A DNA stretch of 64,000 nt from JAJDTT01 sp965116695 (GTDB taxonomy: Bacteria > Acidobacteriota > UBA6911 > RPQK01 > JAJDTT01). The position numbers were made by a program, and so were the translations under genes. Below, piece by piece: positions 52,194-60,905 of the stretch (positions are counted from its first letter, which is position 1; each line of letters starts with the position of its first letter). The notes under the pieces were generated by a model. That model did not search any database, was not told the origin of the DNA, and saw nothing but the letters and a program-made list of their open reading frames with translations. The stretch covers positions 2,976,001-3,040,000 of the forward strand of contig OZ220706.1 of NCBI GenBank assembly GCA_965116695.1. The letters run 5' to 3'.

Positions 52194-54449
52194 TCACGGC
52201 GCCAGGAGCCGAGCCGCCCGCTCGACCTCGCCGGAGAAGGCCCGGATCAAGCCGGCCGTCCGTTCGATCTGCGCCTCGACCTGTTCCCAGCTCCGCTGCT
52301 CGATGGCCTCTCGTACTCCGGGAAGGGTCTTGACACCGTACCCGGTGTAGAAGCCGGGCGCGTAGATGTGGTGCCGGTACCAGGGACGCCCCGGCAGCCC
52401 CTCCGGGTGCGCGAACTTCTGCTCCAACCCCATCAGGATCCGATTCAACTGCAGACGTTCCGGCTCCGGAAGCGCGCCGCCCGATGCGAAACGGCCGTAG
52501 CCGCGCGCATATTCGCGGGCGCTGGCCTGAAGTCCCGCCACGGCGTTTCGAAGCGGCGCGAAGTTGAAGAAGGGAACGGCGTCCCGAGGCGCGGGAGGGA
52601 CGTAGGTCCGGGTCGGATCCGCCGCCGCCTTCAGGTAGCCCTCCCGAACCCAACGGTTCAGGGCTTCGGTCCCGCGGCGCATTTCGCCGGCCAGATCCAG
52701 GACCTCCGTCAGGTAGCCCTCCAGGGTGGCGGCCAGGCGGGTGAACTCCAGCGGCAGGACCTCCGCGTTGGCCATCCGAAGAACGATTCTGCCGGCCACC
52801 TGGGCCAGGACCACGCCGTACCGGTATCCCGGATCCATGAACCGGCGGTAATGGTCGAAGGAGTCATAGAGGGAATGGTAGGAGCCCTGGGAGGACTCGC
52901 CGCCGAAAGCCAGATTCAGGCTGGCGATTCCCAGGTGCTGGAGAAACGGAGTGTAGTCGGAACCCGAGCCCAGGGCTCCCAGCTTCACCCGCTCCACCGG
53001 TGCAAGCGGCAGCGGATCGACGGAGACCGTTCGCCGGGCCAGGGAACGCTGCAGGACGCTCAGGTCCGTCTGGGGATCGTCGACGTCCCTCGCCGCCTGG
53101 TTGACCAGCGTCTCCAGGCTGTGGGAGCCTCCGGCGCTCAGGAATCCACGGCCGTTGGAGTCGCTGTTCACGTATACGACGGCCTTTTTCTTCAACTCGC
53201 CGGCGTATTCCTCCGCCCACTCGGTGGAGCCGATCAGGCCCGGCTCCTCGGCGTCCCAGGCGGCGTAGACGATGCTGCGGCGAGGACGCCAACCGTCTTT
53301 GGTCAGGCTGGCCACCGCCCGGGCCTCGGCCAGCATGGCGGCCACGCCGCTCACCGGATCCCTGGCGCCGTGGACCCAGGCGTCATGATGGTTCCCGCGG
53401 AGGATCCACTGGTCCGGCTCTTCCCGGCCTTCCAGCCGGGCGATGACGTTGTAGGCGGGAACCAGGTCCCAGTTGAACTCCAGCTTGAGGCGCACCGTGG
53501 CCGGACCCGGACCCACGTGGTAGGTGATGGGCAGAGCGCCGCGCCAGTGAAGGGGGGCCACCGGACCCTCCAGCGCGCTGAGCAGGGGAAGGGCGTCTTC
53601 ATGGGAGATGGGAAGGACCGGAATTCGAGGCAGGGTGGGCGCTTCGCTCCGGGACAATCTCTCGGCGTCCTCCGTCGCCGCCGTGAAGGGGGTCAATGGA
53701 TCTCCGGGATGGACAGGCATGTCGAGGACCGATCCCCTCTCCACTCCATCCTCATTCCGAAACGGACCCGTGGGATAGGCGTCACCCTGGAAATACCCGT
53801 CCTCTTTGGGATCGGAATAGATGATGCAGGCCAGCGCGCCCCGCTCGGCCGCCAGCTTGGGCTTGAGCCCCCTCCAGGAACCACCGTAGCGGGCGATGAC
53901 GATCCGATCCTTGACCTGGATACCCCGGCGTTCCAGTTGCTCGTAATCGGCCGGGATTCCGTAGTTGACGTAGACCAGTTGACCGGTCGCCTCCCCGTCC
54001 GGCGAGTAGGCGTTGTAGGCGGGCAGGATTTCCGAGGTCTGGCCGGACGTGGAATCCTCGGCCAGCGCGGGTTCCTTCAGGCGGGCTCGAAAAGGCTCGG
54101 GCTCCAGCATTTCCAACCGGCGGAGCTTGGGTGTGGGAAAGAGGATCCGGTACTCGTCCAACCGGGCCTCGTACCCCCAGGAACGGAACAGGGACGCCAT
54201 GAACTCGGCGTTTTCGCGGCCTTTGGGAGAGCCCGGATGATGCGGGCGGGAACTGAGTTTTCGGATCCATTCTTCAATCTGCGCCGGATCCAGGTCGGCG
54301 TCCATTTTCGATTCCAGGCGCCGCTGCTCCTGGGCCGCGGCGGGAGAAAATCCCAAGATTCCGGGAGGATCCTCCGGCGCGCTCTCCACCGGAGGCCAAC
54401 CGCACCACAGGATCAGAGAAACGATTCCACAACAACTGAAGACACGCAT
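52194..54449 (-). CDS. Secreted M28 peptidase with PA domain (glutamate carboxypeptidase II-like)
   Basis: 751 aa. Signal peptide at about 1-23. A protease-associated domain (about 130-260) is inserted, as in GCPII. The zinc ligands are in NHHDAWVHGARDP, DAEEPGLIGS, VYVNSDSNGRG and the HSLYDSF region. A C-terminal transferrin-receptor-type dimerisation domain completes the architecture. The enzyme should remove C-terminal residues from small peptides outside the cell. The start at 54449 is fixed by GGAGG in front; it follows the transporter gene by 29 bases. Confidence 0.9.
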   Translation of the reverse strand: MRVFSCCGIVSLILWCGWPPVESAPEDPPGILGFSPAAAQEQRRLESKMDADLDPAQIEEWIRKLSSRPHHPGSPKGRENAEFMASLFRSWGYEARLDEYRILFPTPKLRRLEMLEPEPFRARLKEPALAEDSTSGQTSEILPAYNAYSPDGEATGQLVYVNYGIPADYEQLERRGIQVKDRIVIARYGGSWRGLKPKLAAERGALACIIYSDPKEDGYFQGDAYPTGPFRNEDGVERGSVLDMPVHPGDPLTPFTAATEDAERLSRSEAPTLPRIPVLPISHEDALPLLSALEGPVAPLHWRGALPITYHVGPGPATVRLKLEFNWDLVPAYNVIARLEGREEPDQWILRGNHHDAWVHGARDPVSGVAAMLAEARAVASLTKDGWRPRRSIVYAAWDAEEPGLIGSTEWAEEYAGELKKKAVVYVNSDSNGRGFLSAGGSHSLETLVNQAARDVDDPQTDLSVLQRSLARRTVSVDPLPLAPVERVKLGALGSGSDYTPFLQHLGIASLNLAFGGESSQGSYHSLYDSFDHYRRFMDPGYRYGVVLAQVAGRIVLRMANAEVLPLEFTRLAATLEGYLTEVLDLAGEMRRGTEALNRWVREGYLKAAADPTRTYVPPAPRDAVPFFNFAPLRNAVAGLQASAREYARGYGRFASGGALPEPERLQLNRILMGLEQKFAHPEGLPGRPWYRHHIYAPGFYTGYGVKTLPGVREAIEQRSWEQVEAQIERTAGLIRAFSGEVERAARLLAP

Positions 54450-54478
54450 CGAAAACCTCCGGGAGGTTCTGGACCGAC

Positions 54479-56272
54479 TCAAAACGGCCAGAATCGGGGA
54501 ATGAACACTGTTGCCACGACCCAGAAGAGGAGACTCAAGGGACCACCGAATCGGGTGAAGTCCAGAAACCGGTAGTTGCCGGGAGCATAGACCATGAGAT
54601 TGGTCTGGTAGCCCATGGGAGTGAGAAACGCCGATGACGCGGCGAAGCAGGTCGCCATGAGAAAGGGCCTCGCGTCCACGCCCAACGCGGCCGCCAGGCT
54701 CAGGCCCACCGGCGGCATCAGGACGGCGGTGGCCGCATTGGACACCACCTGAGTCAGGGCGCAGGTGACCAGGTAGATCAGCGCCACCCCTACATAAGGG
54801 GCGATCCCCGACCCCTCGAAGAAAGAGACCACGATCAGTATCTGGTCGGCGATGTAGCCGGCCGTGCCGGTCTCGATCATGGCCTCCCCCACCGGGATCA
54901 ACGACGCGATCAGGACGACTACCGACCAGTCGATGGAGCGGTAGGTCTCCTGCGGGGAGAGAATGGCGAGAAAAAGGAGTAGCACCACCGCCAGAAACGC
55001 ACCCTTCAGAATCTCCACGGTGCCCACGGCGGCCAGGAGCACCATAACCGGAATCAAAGCCAGGACCAGCCACCAAAGGCGGCCTCTTCTGATGTGGAGA
55101 TCGACCTCCGAGATGATGATGAGGTCTTCGGACCGCCTGAGCTCGTCGACGCGATCGGGGGCCGCCAGCATCAGCAGCGTGTCGGAAAAACGCAACGGAA
55201 TAGACGCCAGCTTTTCCCGCATGATCTCCCCATGGCGGCGGACAGCCAGCACGAAAGCCCGGTAGTGTTGGCGAAAGTCGGCATCCCTCAGGGTCTTGCC
55301 GACGAGGGAACTGGTGCGGGTGACCAGGCCCTCCGCCATGATTTGACCCTCACGGGCCAGCTCCTGATCGTTGAGCTTGATGTCCGAAAGCAGGGCCAGG
55401 CCCAATTCCCTTCGCAGCCTGAAGAGGTTGTCGACGGTCCCGCGGACGATGAGGATGTCGCCGACACCGAGACGCTCGTTTCGAATGTTCTGGGAAACAT
55501 GCTGGCCGTCTCTCAGGATCGAGAGGACGGTGATGTCGTAGGTCTCGTTCATGCCGACTTCCAGGCAGCTTTTTCCGGCGAGCTTCGACTTTTCCTGGAT
55601 CCGGATCTCGGTCAGGTAGGCGCCCATGTGGTAGTTCCCGGACAGGGAGACGGGAGTGGATCGGGCGGGCAGAAGGCGCCGGGCGAGAAGGCAGACGTAG
55701 ATCAGTCCGATACCCAGCAACAGGATCCCCAAAGGAAAAAACTCGAACATTCCGAAAGCAGTCTGACCGGCTTTCTCCGCGACAGAACTGACGATCAGAT
55801 TGGTGGACGTCCCCACCAGGGTCAGGGTTCCGCCCGCCATGCTGGCGAAGGAGAGGGGGATCAGGGCTTTGCTGGGACTCAGGTGAAAGCGGCGGCACAG
55901 GCTGATGGCCAGGGGAATGAAGACCGCCACCACGGCGGTATTGTTCAGAAAGCCGGAGAGAATGCCGGCGACTCCCAGGAATATGCACATTCCCAGCCAT
56001 TTCCGGGTCCCTACCTGGCGGCTGAGACGGTCGGCGGCCACCTCCAGAATACCGGTCTTCACCAGGGCGTGACTCAGGACGAACATGGCGGCTATGGTAA
56101 TCACCGCCTTGTTGCTGAATCCCGAAACGGCCTGTTCGACGGTGAGGGTTCCGGTCACCAAAAGAACGCCCAACAGGCCGACCGCCGTCACCTCGATGGG
56201 GAAGATTTCCAGTGAGAACACCACCAGCGCGACCACTATCAGTCCCAACATGAAGGCGATCTCGAAGGTCAT
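54479..56272 (-). CDS. SLC13/DASS-type anion transporter with TrkA-C domains
   Basis: 597 aa. About ten to twelve hydrophobic helices are interrupted by two cytoplasmic TrkA-C-like domains (about 205-380), with ILIVRGTVDNLFRLRRELG in the first. Signature loops FLNNTAVVAVFIPLA and VGTSTNLIVS are typical of SLC13/ArsB/YfbS proteins, which move dicarboxylates, sulfate or similar anions with sodium. The ATG overlaps the ligase stop by four bases (ATGA), so translation is coupled. An inner-membrane partner for the ligase is possible. Confidence 0.9.
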   Translation of the reverse strand: MTFEIAFMLGLIVVALVVFSLEIFPIEVTAVGLLGVLLVTGTLTVEQAVSGFSNKAVITIAAMFVLSHALVKTGILEVAADRLSRQVGTRKWLGMCIFLGVAGILSGFLNNTAVVAVFIPLAISLCRRFHLSPSKALIPLSFASMAGGTLTLVGTSTNLIVSSVAEKAGQTAFGMFEFFPLGILLLGIGLIYVCLLARRLLPARSTPVSLSGNYHMGAYLTEIRIQEKSKLAGKSCLEVGMNETYDITVLSILRDGQHVSQNIRNERLGVGDILIVRGTVDNLFRLRRELGLALLSDIKLNDQELAREGQIMAEGLVTRTSSLVGKTLRDADFRQHYRAFVLAVRRHGEIMREKLASIPLRFSDTLLMLAAPDRVDELRRSEDLIIISEVDLHIRRGRLWWLVLALIPVMVLLAAVGTVEILKGAFLAVVLLLFLAILSPQETYRSIDWSVVVLIASLIPVGEAMIETGTAGYIADQILIVVSFFEGSGIAPYVGVALIYLVTCALTQVVSNAATAVLMPPVGLSLAAALGVDARPFLMATCFAASSAFLTPMGYQTNLMVYAPGNYRFLDFTRFGGPLSLLFWVVATVFIPRFWPF

Positions 56273-58350
56273 GACGCACTGTCCCCCCGCACTTGGGAAT
56301 CCTGTCCCGTGTACCTGGACCGCAGTTGTCGCCGCAGGATCTTGTTGGACGCGGTGCGGGGCATCTGGTGAACCATCTTCACGTCGTGCAGCCTGAACAG
56401 CGGGTTGAGCCGGTCCGCGATCATCTGCCGAAAGATCCGCAGGAGTGCTTCCTCGTCGAACCCCGGTTCCGGCGTGGCCGGGACGGCGTAGACCACCAGC
56501 CGGGTCGCGCCTCCATCGGGAGGAGAGACCGCCACCGCCGCCGTCTCGCCGATCCCCGGAACCCGGTTCAAGACTCGTTCGATCTCTGCCGACCCCACCT
56601 TGATGCCGCCCAGGTTCATGGTGTCGTCCATCCGTCCCTGAGCCCGGTAGTAACCGTTGCCGAGCCGCTCCATCCGGTCTCCATGACGCCGCAGCGGGAC
56701 CCCTTCCGTCCCCTGGGGCGTCCCGGCAAAGTACTCCCGGTGGTGGTCCCGGTTCAAGAGGCGGGTGGAGAGGCCGATCGACGGCGGAACGATGAAGATC
56801 TCCCCCTGGCCGGACTCGGCGCCGCGCCGGTCCAGAATGGTCAGACTCATCCCCAGAGCCGCCGTCGAGAAGGCTGAGGCGACAGAAGGCTGCACCACGG
56901 TTCCCGTGATGTAGGCGCCGCCGATCTCGGTTCCGCCGCAATATTCGACCACCGGCCGGTACCCCGCCCGGGAGGTCAGATAGTGCATGTCGTCGGGATT
57001 CGAGCATTCTCCCGTGGAGGTGAAGACCCTGACCGAGGACCAGTCGAGTCCTTCCACGCAGTTTCCGGCCCGCCAGGCCCCGACCAGAGTGGGCACGACC
57101 CCCAGAACGCTCACCTTCGCATCCTGCACGAATTCGCAGAATTTCCTGGATGTGGGAATGCCGTCGAAGAGCGCGATGGTGGCTCCGTTGATGAGGGAAG
57201 CATAGATCAGCCAAGGCCCCATCATCCATCCCAGGCTCGTCGGCCATGCCACCACGTCTCCCTCCCGAATGTCCTGATGCAGACATCCGTCGGCGGCGCA
57301 CTTGATGGGGGTCAGGTGGGTGAACGGAATGGCCTTGGGCTCACCCGTGGTCCCCGAGGAGAAGAGAATGTTGATGGCGTCATCGGGATCACACGCCACC
57401 GCCCGGAAAGCCTCGTCCTCACTCAGGAATTCGTCCCACGACAGGTCTCCCTCCCGCAGCGGTTCGGAGAGGCGTCCCCGGGCCGGAACCACCACCGCCG
57501 CCGGAGCGCCGGCCTCCAACATCCTGGTGTAAAGGGGCAGCTCCCGGGAACCGCGCAGAATCCGGTCCTGGGTGAAGAGGGCCTTGGCTTCTCCGACCCT
57601 GAGCCGGGTCCGGACCTCCGGCGCGGAAAAGCTCTCGGCGATGGTCAGCGCCACGCAACCCGCCTTGACGACACCCAGGTAGATGGCCACGGCTTCGACG
57701 TTCATGGGCATGTCGATGGCAACCGTGCCGCCCGGTTCCACTCCCAGGCGGGGCAGCGCGTTGGCGACACGGTTCGAAAGGGAGTCCAGTTCCTTCCGGG
57801 TCAGACTGGAAACGGGCGCTCCCTCCCGGTGACAAATGACGGCCGGATCCGAACCGCGGCCAAAACAGCTCTCGGCGATGTTCATCCTGGCGCCGGGCAG
57901 CCATCTCACGTTTTCCGCTCCCGGTGTCGAATCCAGGATCTCGACCGGCGGAGTCCGGAACCGGATCCCCAGTCGCCGGATCATCAACTCCCAGTACGCG
58001 GAGCGGTTCTCTACGGTCCAGGAGTGGAGTTCGGCATACGATTCCAGACCCAGTCTTTCTTGGATTCGGGCCAGGTTCGTTTCCTGGGTGGACTCCGGCG
58101 AGGGAACGAAAATGGGCGCGGGCCCCGCATCGGGCTCGTAGCCGCACACGGTACGGTGCAGCAGTTGGTGGACCGGGAACGGATGTGCCGGACTCAGAAG
58201 ACCGCTGCTCACTCTTCGCCAGCATTCGGCGGAGGAGCAAGTCCCCAACAGGCGGTTCACTCCCGCAGAGAGCCGCCGCGCTTCCGGAGGCTCCACCCCG
58301 AGGGCGACCAGATCGTCGCTGCGTACCCGTTCGGCAGCAGAGCTTCTCAC
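56269..58350 (-). CDS. Acyl-CoA synthetase/AMP-binding protein (AAE17/18-like)
   Basis: 693 aa. Adenylation motifs ILFSSGTTGEPKAIPFTH and GGTEIGG, plus the C-terminal lysine in RTASNKILRR, identify an AMP-forming acyl-CoA ligase. A long N-terminal segment with YAELHSWTVENRSAYWELMIR resembles acetyl-CoA synthetase and plant AAE17/18 enzymes. It activates a carboxylic acid with ATP and CoA. The GTG start overlaps the ABC stop by four bases (GTGA) and its own stop overlaps the transporter start. Confidence 0.85.
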   Translation of the reverse strand: MRSSAAERVRSDDLVALGVEPPEARRLSAGVNRLLGTCSSAECWRRVSSGLLSPAHPFPVHQLLHRTVCGYEPDAGPAPIFVPSPESTQETNLARIQERLGLESYAELHSWTVENRSAYWELMIRRLGIRFRTPPVEILDSTPGAENVRWLPGARMNIAESCFGRGSDPAVICHREGAPVSSLTRKELDSLSNRVANALPRLGVEPGGTVAIDMPMNVEAVAIYLGVVKAGCVALTIAESFSAPEVRTRLRVGEAKALFTQDRILRGSRELPLYTRMLEAGAPAAVVVPARGRLSEPLREGDLSWDEFLSEDEAFRAVACDPDDAINILFSSGTTGEPKAIPFTHLTPIKCAADGCLHQDIREGDVVAWPTSLGWMMGPWLIYASLINGATIALFDGIPTSRKFCEFVQDAKVSVLGVVPTLVGAWRAGNCVEGLDWSSVRVFTSTGECSNPDDMHYLTSRAGYRPVVEYCGGTEIGGAYITGTVVQPSVASAFSTAALGMSLTILDRRGAESGQGEIFIVPPSIGLSTRLLNRDHHREYFAGTPQGTEGVPLRRHGDRMERLGNGYYRAQGRMDDTMNLGGIKVGSAEIERVLNRVPGIGETAAVAVSPPDGGATRLVVYAVPATPEPGFDEEALLRIFRQMIADRLNPLFRLHDVKMVHQMPRTASNKILRRQLRSRYTGQDSQVRGDSAS

Positions 58351-59537
58351 TCCCCACTCCCCCTCTTCTTTCCCGCCCCCCACTCCACTGCCAGCCGCAG
58401 CAGACCCGAATCGGAACCACTGTGGGTCACGGAGAAAGGTTCCTTCCTTTCGGCCAGGTCGTAGGACTGGAGACCGGCGGTGTCGGTGGCCACGACGTTG
58501 AAGTAATACCGGCCTTCCAACAGCGCCATGCGGGGAAAAACCACCCGGGCATGGTAGTCGCCGGGACCGGCCTTCCGGAGCGGGACTCCGTCGAAGATGG
58601 TGCTGGTAACGTAGACGACAACCCCGTCGTCCCGCACCACAGCGACGCCCAGGCCGGGAGTCCCGCGAAACTCGGGAAGAAAGCGGGCCGATACGTCCAA
58701 CTCCAGGCTCTCGCCGGTCCGGAAAGGCCCGGTCCGGGGGCGCTGGAGCTTGACATCCTCGATCCAGCAGATCTTTCGGGAACCGGCCTCCCGGTCCTGG
58801 ACCGGGCCCCACTCCCGGCTCCCGGTCCGGCAGAAATCACGGTACCGCCCCACCACGTCGCGGCTTGAACCCACCGCTTGGACCAGCCCCCGATGCAGCC
58901 ACAGGGCTCTGGAACAAAAGGTCTCGATTTGATGAAGAGCGTGGGAGCACAAGACGGCGGTGCAGCCGCGATCCCGGAGGCCCCGGATTCGATCCAGGCA
59001 CCTGCTCTGGAACTCGCCGTCTCCCACGGCCAGGACCTCGTCCACGATCAGGACGTCCGGCTCGAAACTGGTCGCCAGGGAGAAGGCAAGGCGCAACGTC
59101 ATGCCCGCGGAGTAGGTCTTGAGCGGCCGATCGATCTCGTCGCCAAGGCCACTGAATTCGATGATCCCGGACTCGCGGCGGGCGATCTCTTCCCTGGAAA
59201 AACCGGCCAGCGCGCCTCCGAAGTAGAGGTTCCGCCTTCCCGTGAACTCCGGATCGAATCCGACGCCCAATTCCAGAAGCGCCGCCACTCGGCCTTGGAC
59301 CTGGACATCTCCGATGGTGGGAGTGCAGGTGCCGGCCAAAATCTTGAGCAGCGTCGTTTTTCCCGCCCCATTGTTGCCGACGATGCCGAAACTTTCGCCG
59401 CGCCGGACCCGAAAGCTGACCGATTTCAGGGCCGCGAAGCGCCGATGGGATGGTCTGCCGGAGCCGAGCTCCCGCAACAGGGCAAATGGACCCGGATAGG
59501 ACTTGTAGACCTTGCTGACCTGACGGGCCCGGATCAC
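58347..59537 (-). CDS. Wzt-type polysaccharide ABC transporter ATPase
   Basis: 396 aa from a GTG. Walker A GNNGAGKTT, signature TYSAGMTLRLAFS and Walker B VLIVDEVLAVGDG place it in the ABC-2 polysaccharide/teichoic export group. The C-terminal 150 residues form a Wzt-like carbohydrate-binding beta-sandwich (ESLELDVSARFLPEFRGTPGL). The N-terminus is set by a TG-N-TATACT element that ends seven bases before the GTG, so the mRNA is leaderless. No cognate permease gene (Wzm) is adjacent, which is unusual. Confidence 0.88.
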   Translation of the reverse strand: MIRARQVSKVYKSYPGPFALLRELGSGRPSHRRFAALKSVSFRVRRGESFGIVGNNGAGKTTLLKILAGTCTPTIGDVQVQGRVAALLELGVGFDPEFTGRRNLYFGGALAGFSREEIARRESGIIEFSGLGDEIDRPLKTYSAGMTLRLAFSLATSFEPDVLIVDEVLAVGDGEFQSRCLDRIRGLRDRGCTAVLCSHALHQIETFCSRALWLHRGLVQAVGSSRDVVGRYRDFCRTGSREWGPVQDREAGSRKICWIEDVKLQRPRTGPFRTGESLELDVSARFLPEFRGTPGLGVAVVRDDGVVVYVTSTIFDGVPLRKAGPGDYHARVVFPRMALLEGRYYFNVVATDTAGLQSYDLAERKEPFSVTHSGSDSGLLRLAVEWGAGKKRGSGE

Positions 59538-59543
59538 CTCGGG

Positions 59544-59552
59544 AGTATACCA
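59544..59552 (-). promoter_or_regulatory. Extended -10 promoter of the Wzt-ligase-transporter-peptidase operon
   Basis: TGG and TATACT on the minus strand; the start point coincides with the GTG at 59537. This is the clearest leaderless candidate in the window. Confidence 0.65.
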
Positions 59553-59640
59553 GCCGGTGTCGAGACTCCCACGCCGACGACGAGCGGCCTCGCGTGCGGC
59601 AATCACCCGGGACTTGTGCTCAAGCGTCAGGAAGAACCGG

Positions 59641-60903
59641 TCACTTCTTCCTCAGGTCCAGGCAGATCAGACGGATTTCGTTGCGCAAATAGAGAAGTCC
59701 GTGGGAAAGAACCGGTGGAGCCCAGCAAGGGTAGGTGAGAACCCGGGCGCGCGCCTTCTCCCGATACGAGTCCGGACTCAGCTCCACCAGAGCCAGGTCC
59801 CCCCGCTCCCCCAGGAGAATGAGCCGGCCCTCAGCCAGGACGAAACCGGACCGGCCCAGGTCCCGAGGCGATTTCCAGCGAACCGCGCCCGTCAGGAACT
59901 CGACGCAACGCAGGTTGGCCTGTCCCTCGTGCCGGCCGTCCACGCCGTACAGGTATCCGTCCCGGTAGAGACTCGTGGCCCAGTGGTTCTGCATGGCCAT
60001 CCGGTCTCGCCAGACTTCCGCCGGACCCTGCGAACCCAGCTCCAGCAGAACGGCTCCCGTGTTGTAGGTCGCCGAGAGAAAGACATGGTTGCCAACCACG
60101 ACGGGCGTGGCGGCATTGACCGACTCATAGCTGCGGGAGCGGAACGGATAGCGGTACAGTTCACGGCCGTCCGCCGCGTCCACGGCCAGGAAGCCTTCCC
60201 GGGTCAGGAACATGGCGACTCGCCGTCCGTCCAGGTCGACGACGGCCGGCGTCGAGTAGCTCGCCTCGTCGTCGCCGGTCTTCCAGATGGTCTCTCCCGA
60301 GCGCTTGTCCACCGCCAGGACACCCGCACCGTCGCCGCCCGCGTTCACCAGGATTCGATTCCCTTCGACGACGGGAGCCGAACCGACGCCAAAAAAGTTC
60401 TGGGGGACACGGTAGTCCCGGTTGATCCACCGCTGCCAGAGGATTCGGCCGGTGGAGAAATCCAGGCAGGTGAGCTTGCCCTCGGCCCCGAAGGTGTAGA
60501 CACGGTCTCCGTCAATGGCGGGGGAGGATCGGGGGCCGTTGTTGTAACCGTAACGATCCAGGTAACGAGTGGGATACGCCTGCTTCCAGACGGGACGCCC
60601 CGTCCCGGCTTCCAGACACTCGACGACCTCCTGGCCCCGAATCCGGTGAAATACGATGATCCGGCCGGCAGCGGTCACGGGCGGACTGAACGACCGGCCC
60701 AGACTCCGTTCCCAGACCAGAGGCGGACCCTCTTCGGACCATTCCTCCAGCAAACCCGTCTCGCTTGAACTGCCGTCGCCCCGGGGCCCCAGGAACCGGG
60801 GCCAATCCTCTCCTCCGGTCTCTGCCGGTAGCGGCAGGCAAAACGAAACCCCCAGGAACAACGGGAAGAACCATCGAGGCACGCGACGAAGAGGCGAGTA
60901 CAT
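59641..60903 (-). CDS. Secreted PQQ-like beta-propeller protein
   Basis: 420 aa. Signal peptide at about 1-27. Repeats of the PQQ type are visible through GxxxWxxxxPT-style turns, for example EAGTGRPVWKQAYPT, LDFSTGRILWQRWI and DKRSGETIWKTGDDE. The fold is an eight-bladed propeller related to BamB and quinoprotein dehydrogenases, but no PQQ catalytic residues are identifiable. Its start is two bases after the stop of the Ig-like protein gene, so the two are coupled. Confidence 0.85.
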   Translation of the reverse strand: MYSPLRRVPRWFFPLFLGVSFCLPLPAETGGEDWPRFLGPRGDGSSSETGLLEEWSEEGPPLVWERSLGRSFSPPVTAAGRIIVFHRIRGQEVVECLEAGTGRPVWKQAYPTRYLDRYGYNNGPRSSPAIDGDRVYTFGAEGKLTCLDFSTGRILWQRWINRDYRVPQNFFGVGSAPVVEGNRILVNAGGDGAGVLAVDKRSGETIWKTGDDEASYSTPAVVDLDGRRVAMFLTREGFLAVDAADGRELYRYPFRSRSYESVNAATPVVVGNHVFLSATYNTGAVLLELGSQGPAEVWRDRMAMQNHWATSLYRDGYLYGVDGRHEGQANLRCVEFLTGAVRWKSPRDLGRSGFVLAEGRLILLGERGDLALVELSPDSYREKARARVLTYPCWAPPVLSHGLLYLRNEIRLICLDLRKK

Positions 60904-60905
60904 TT

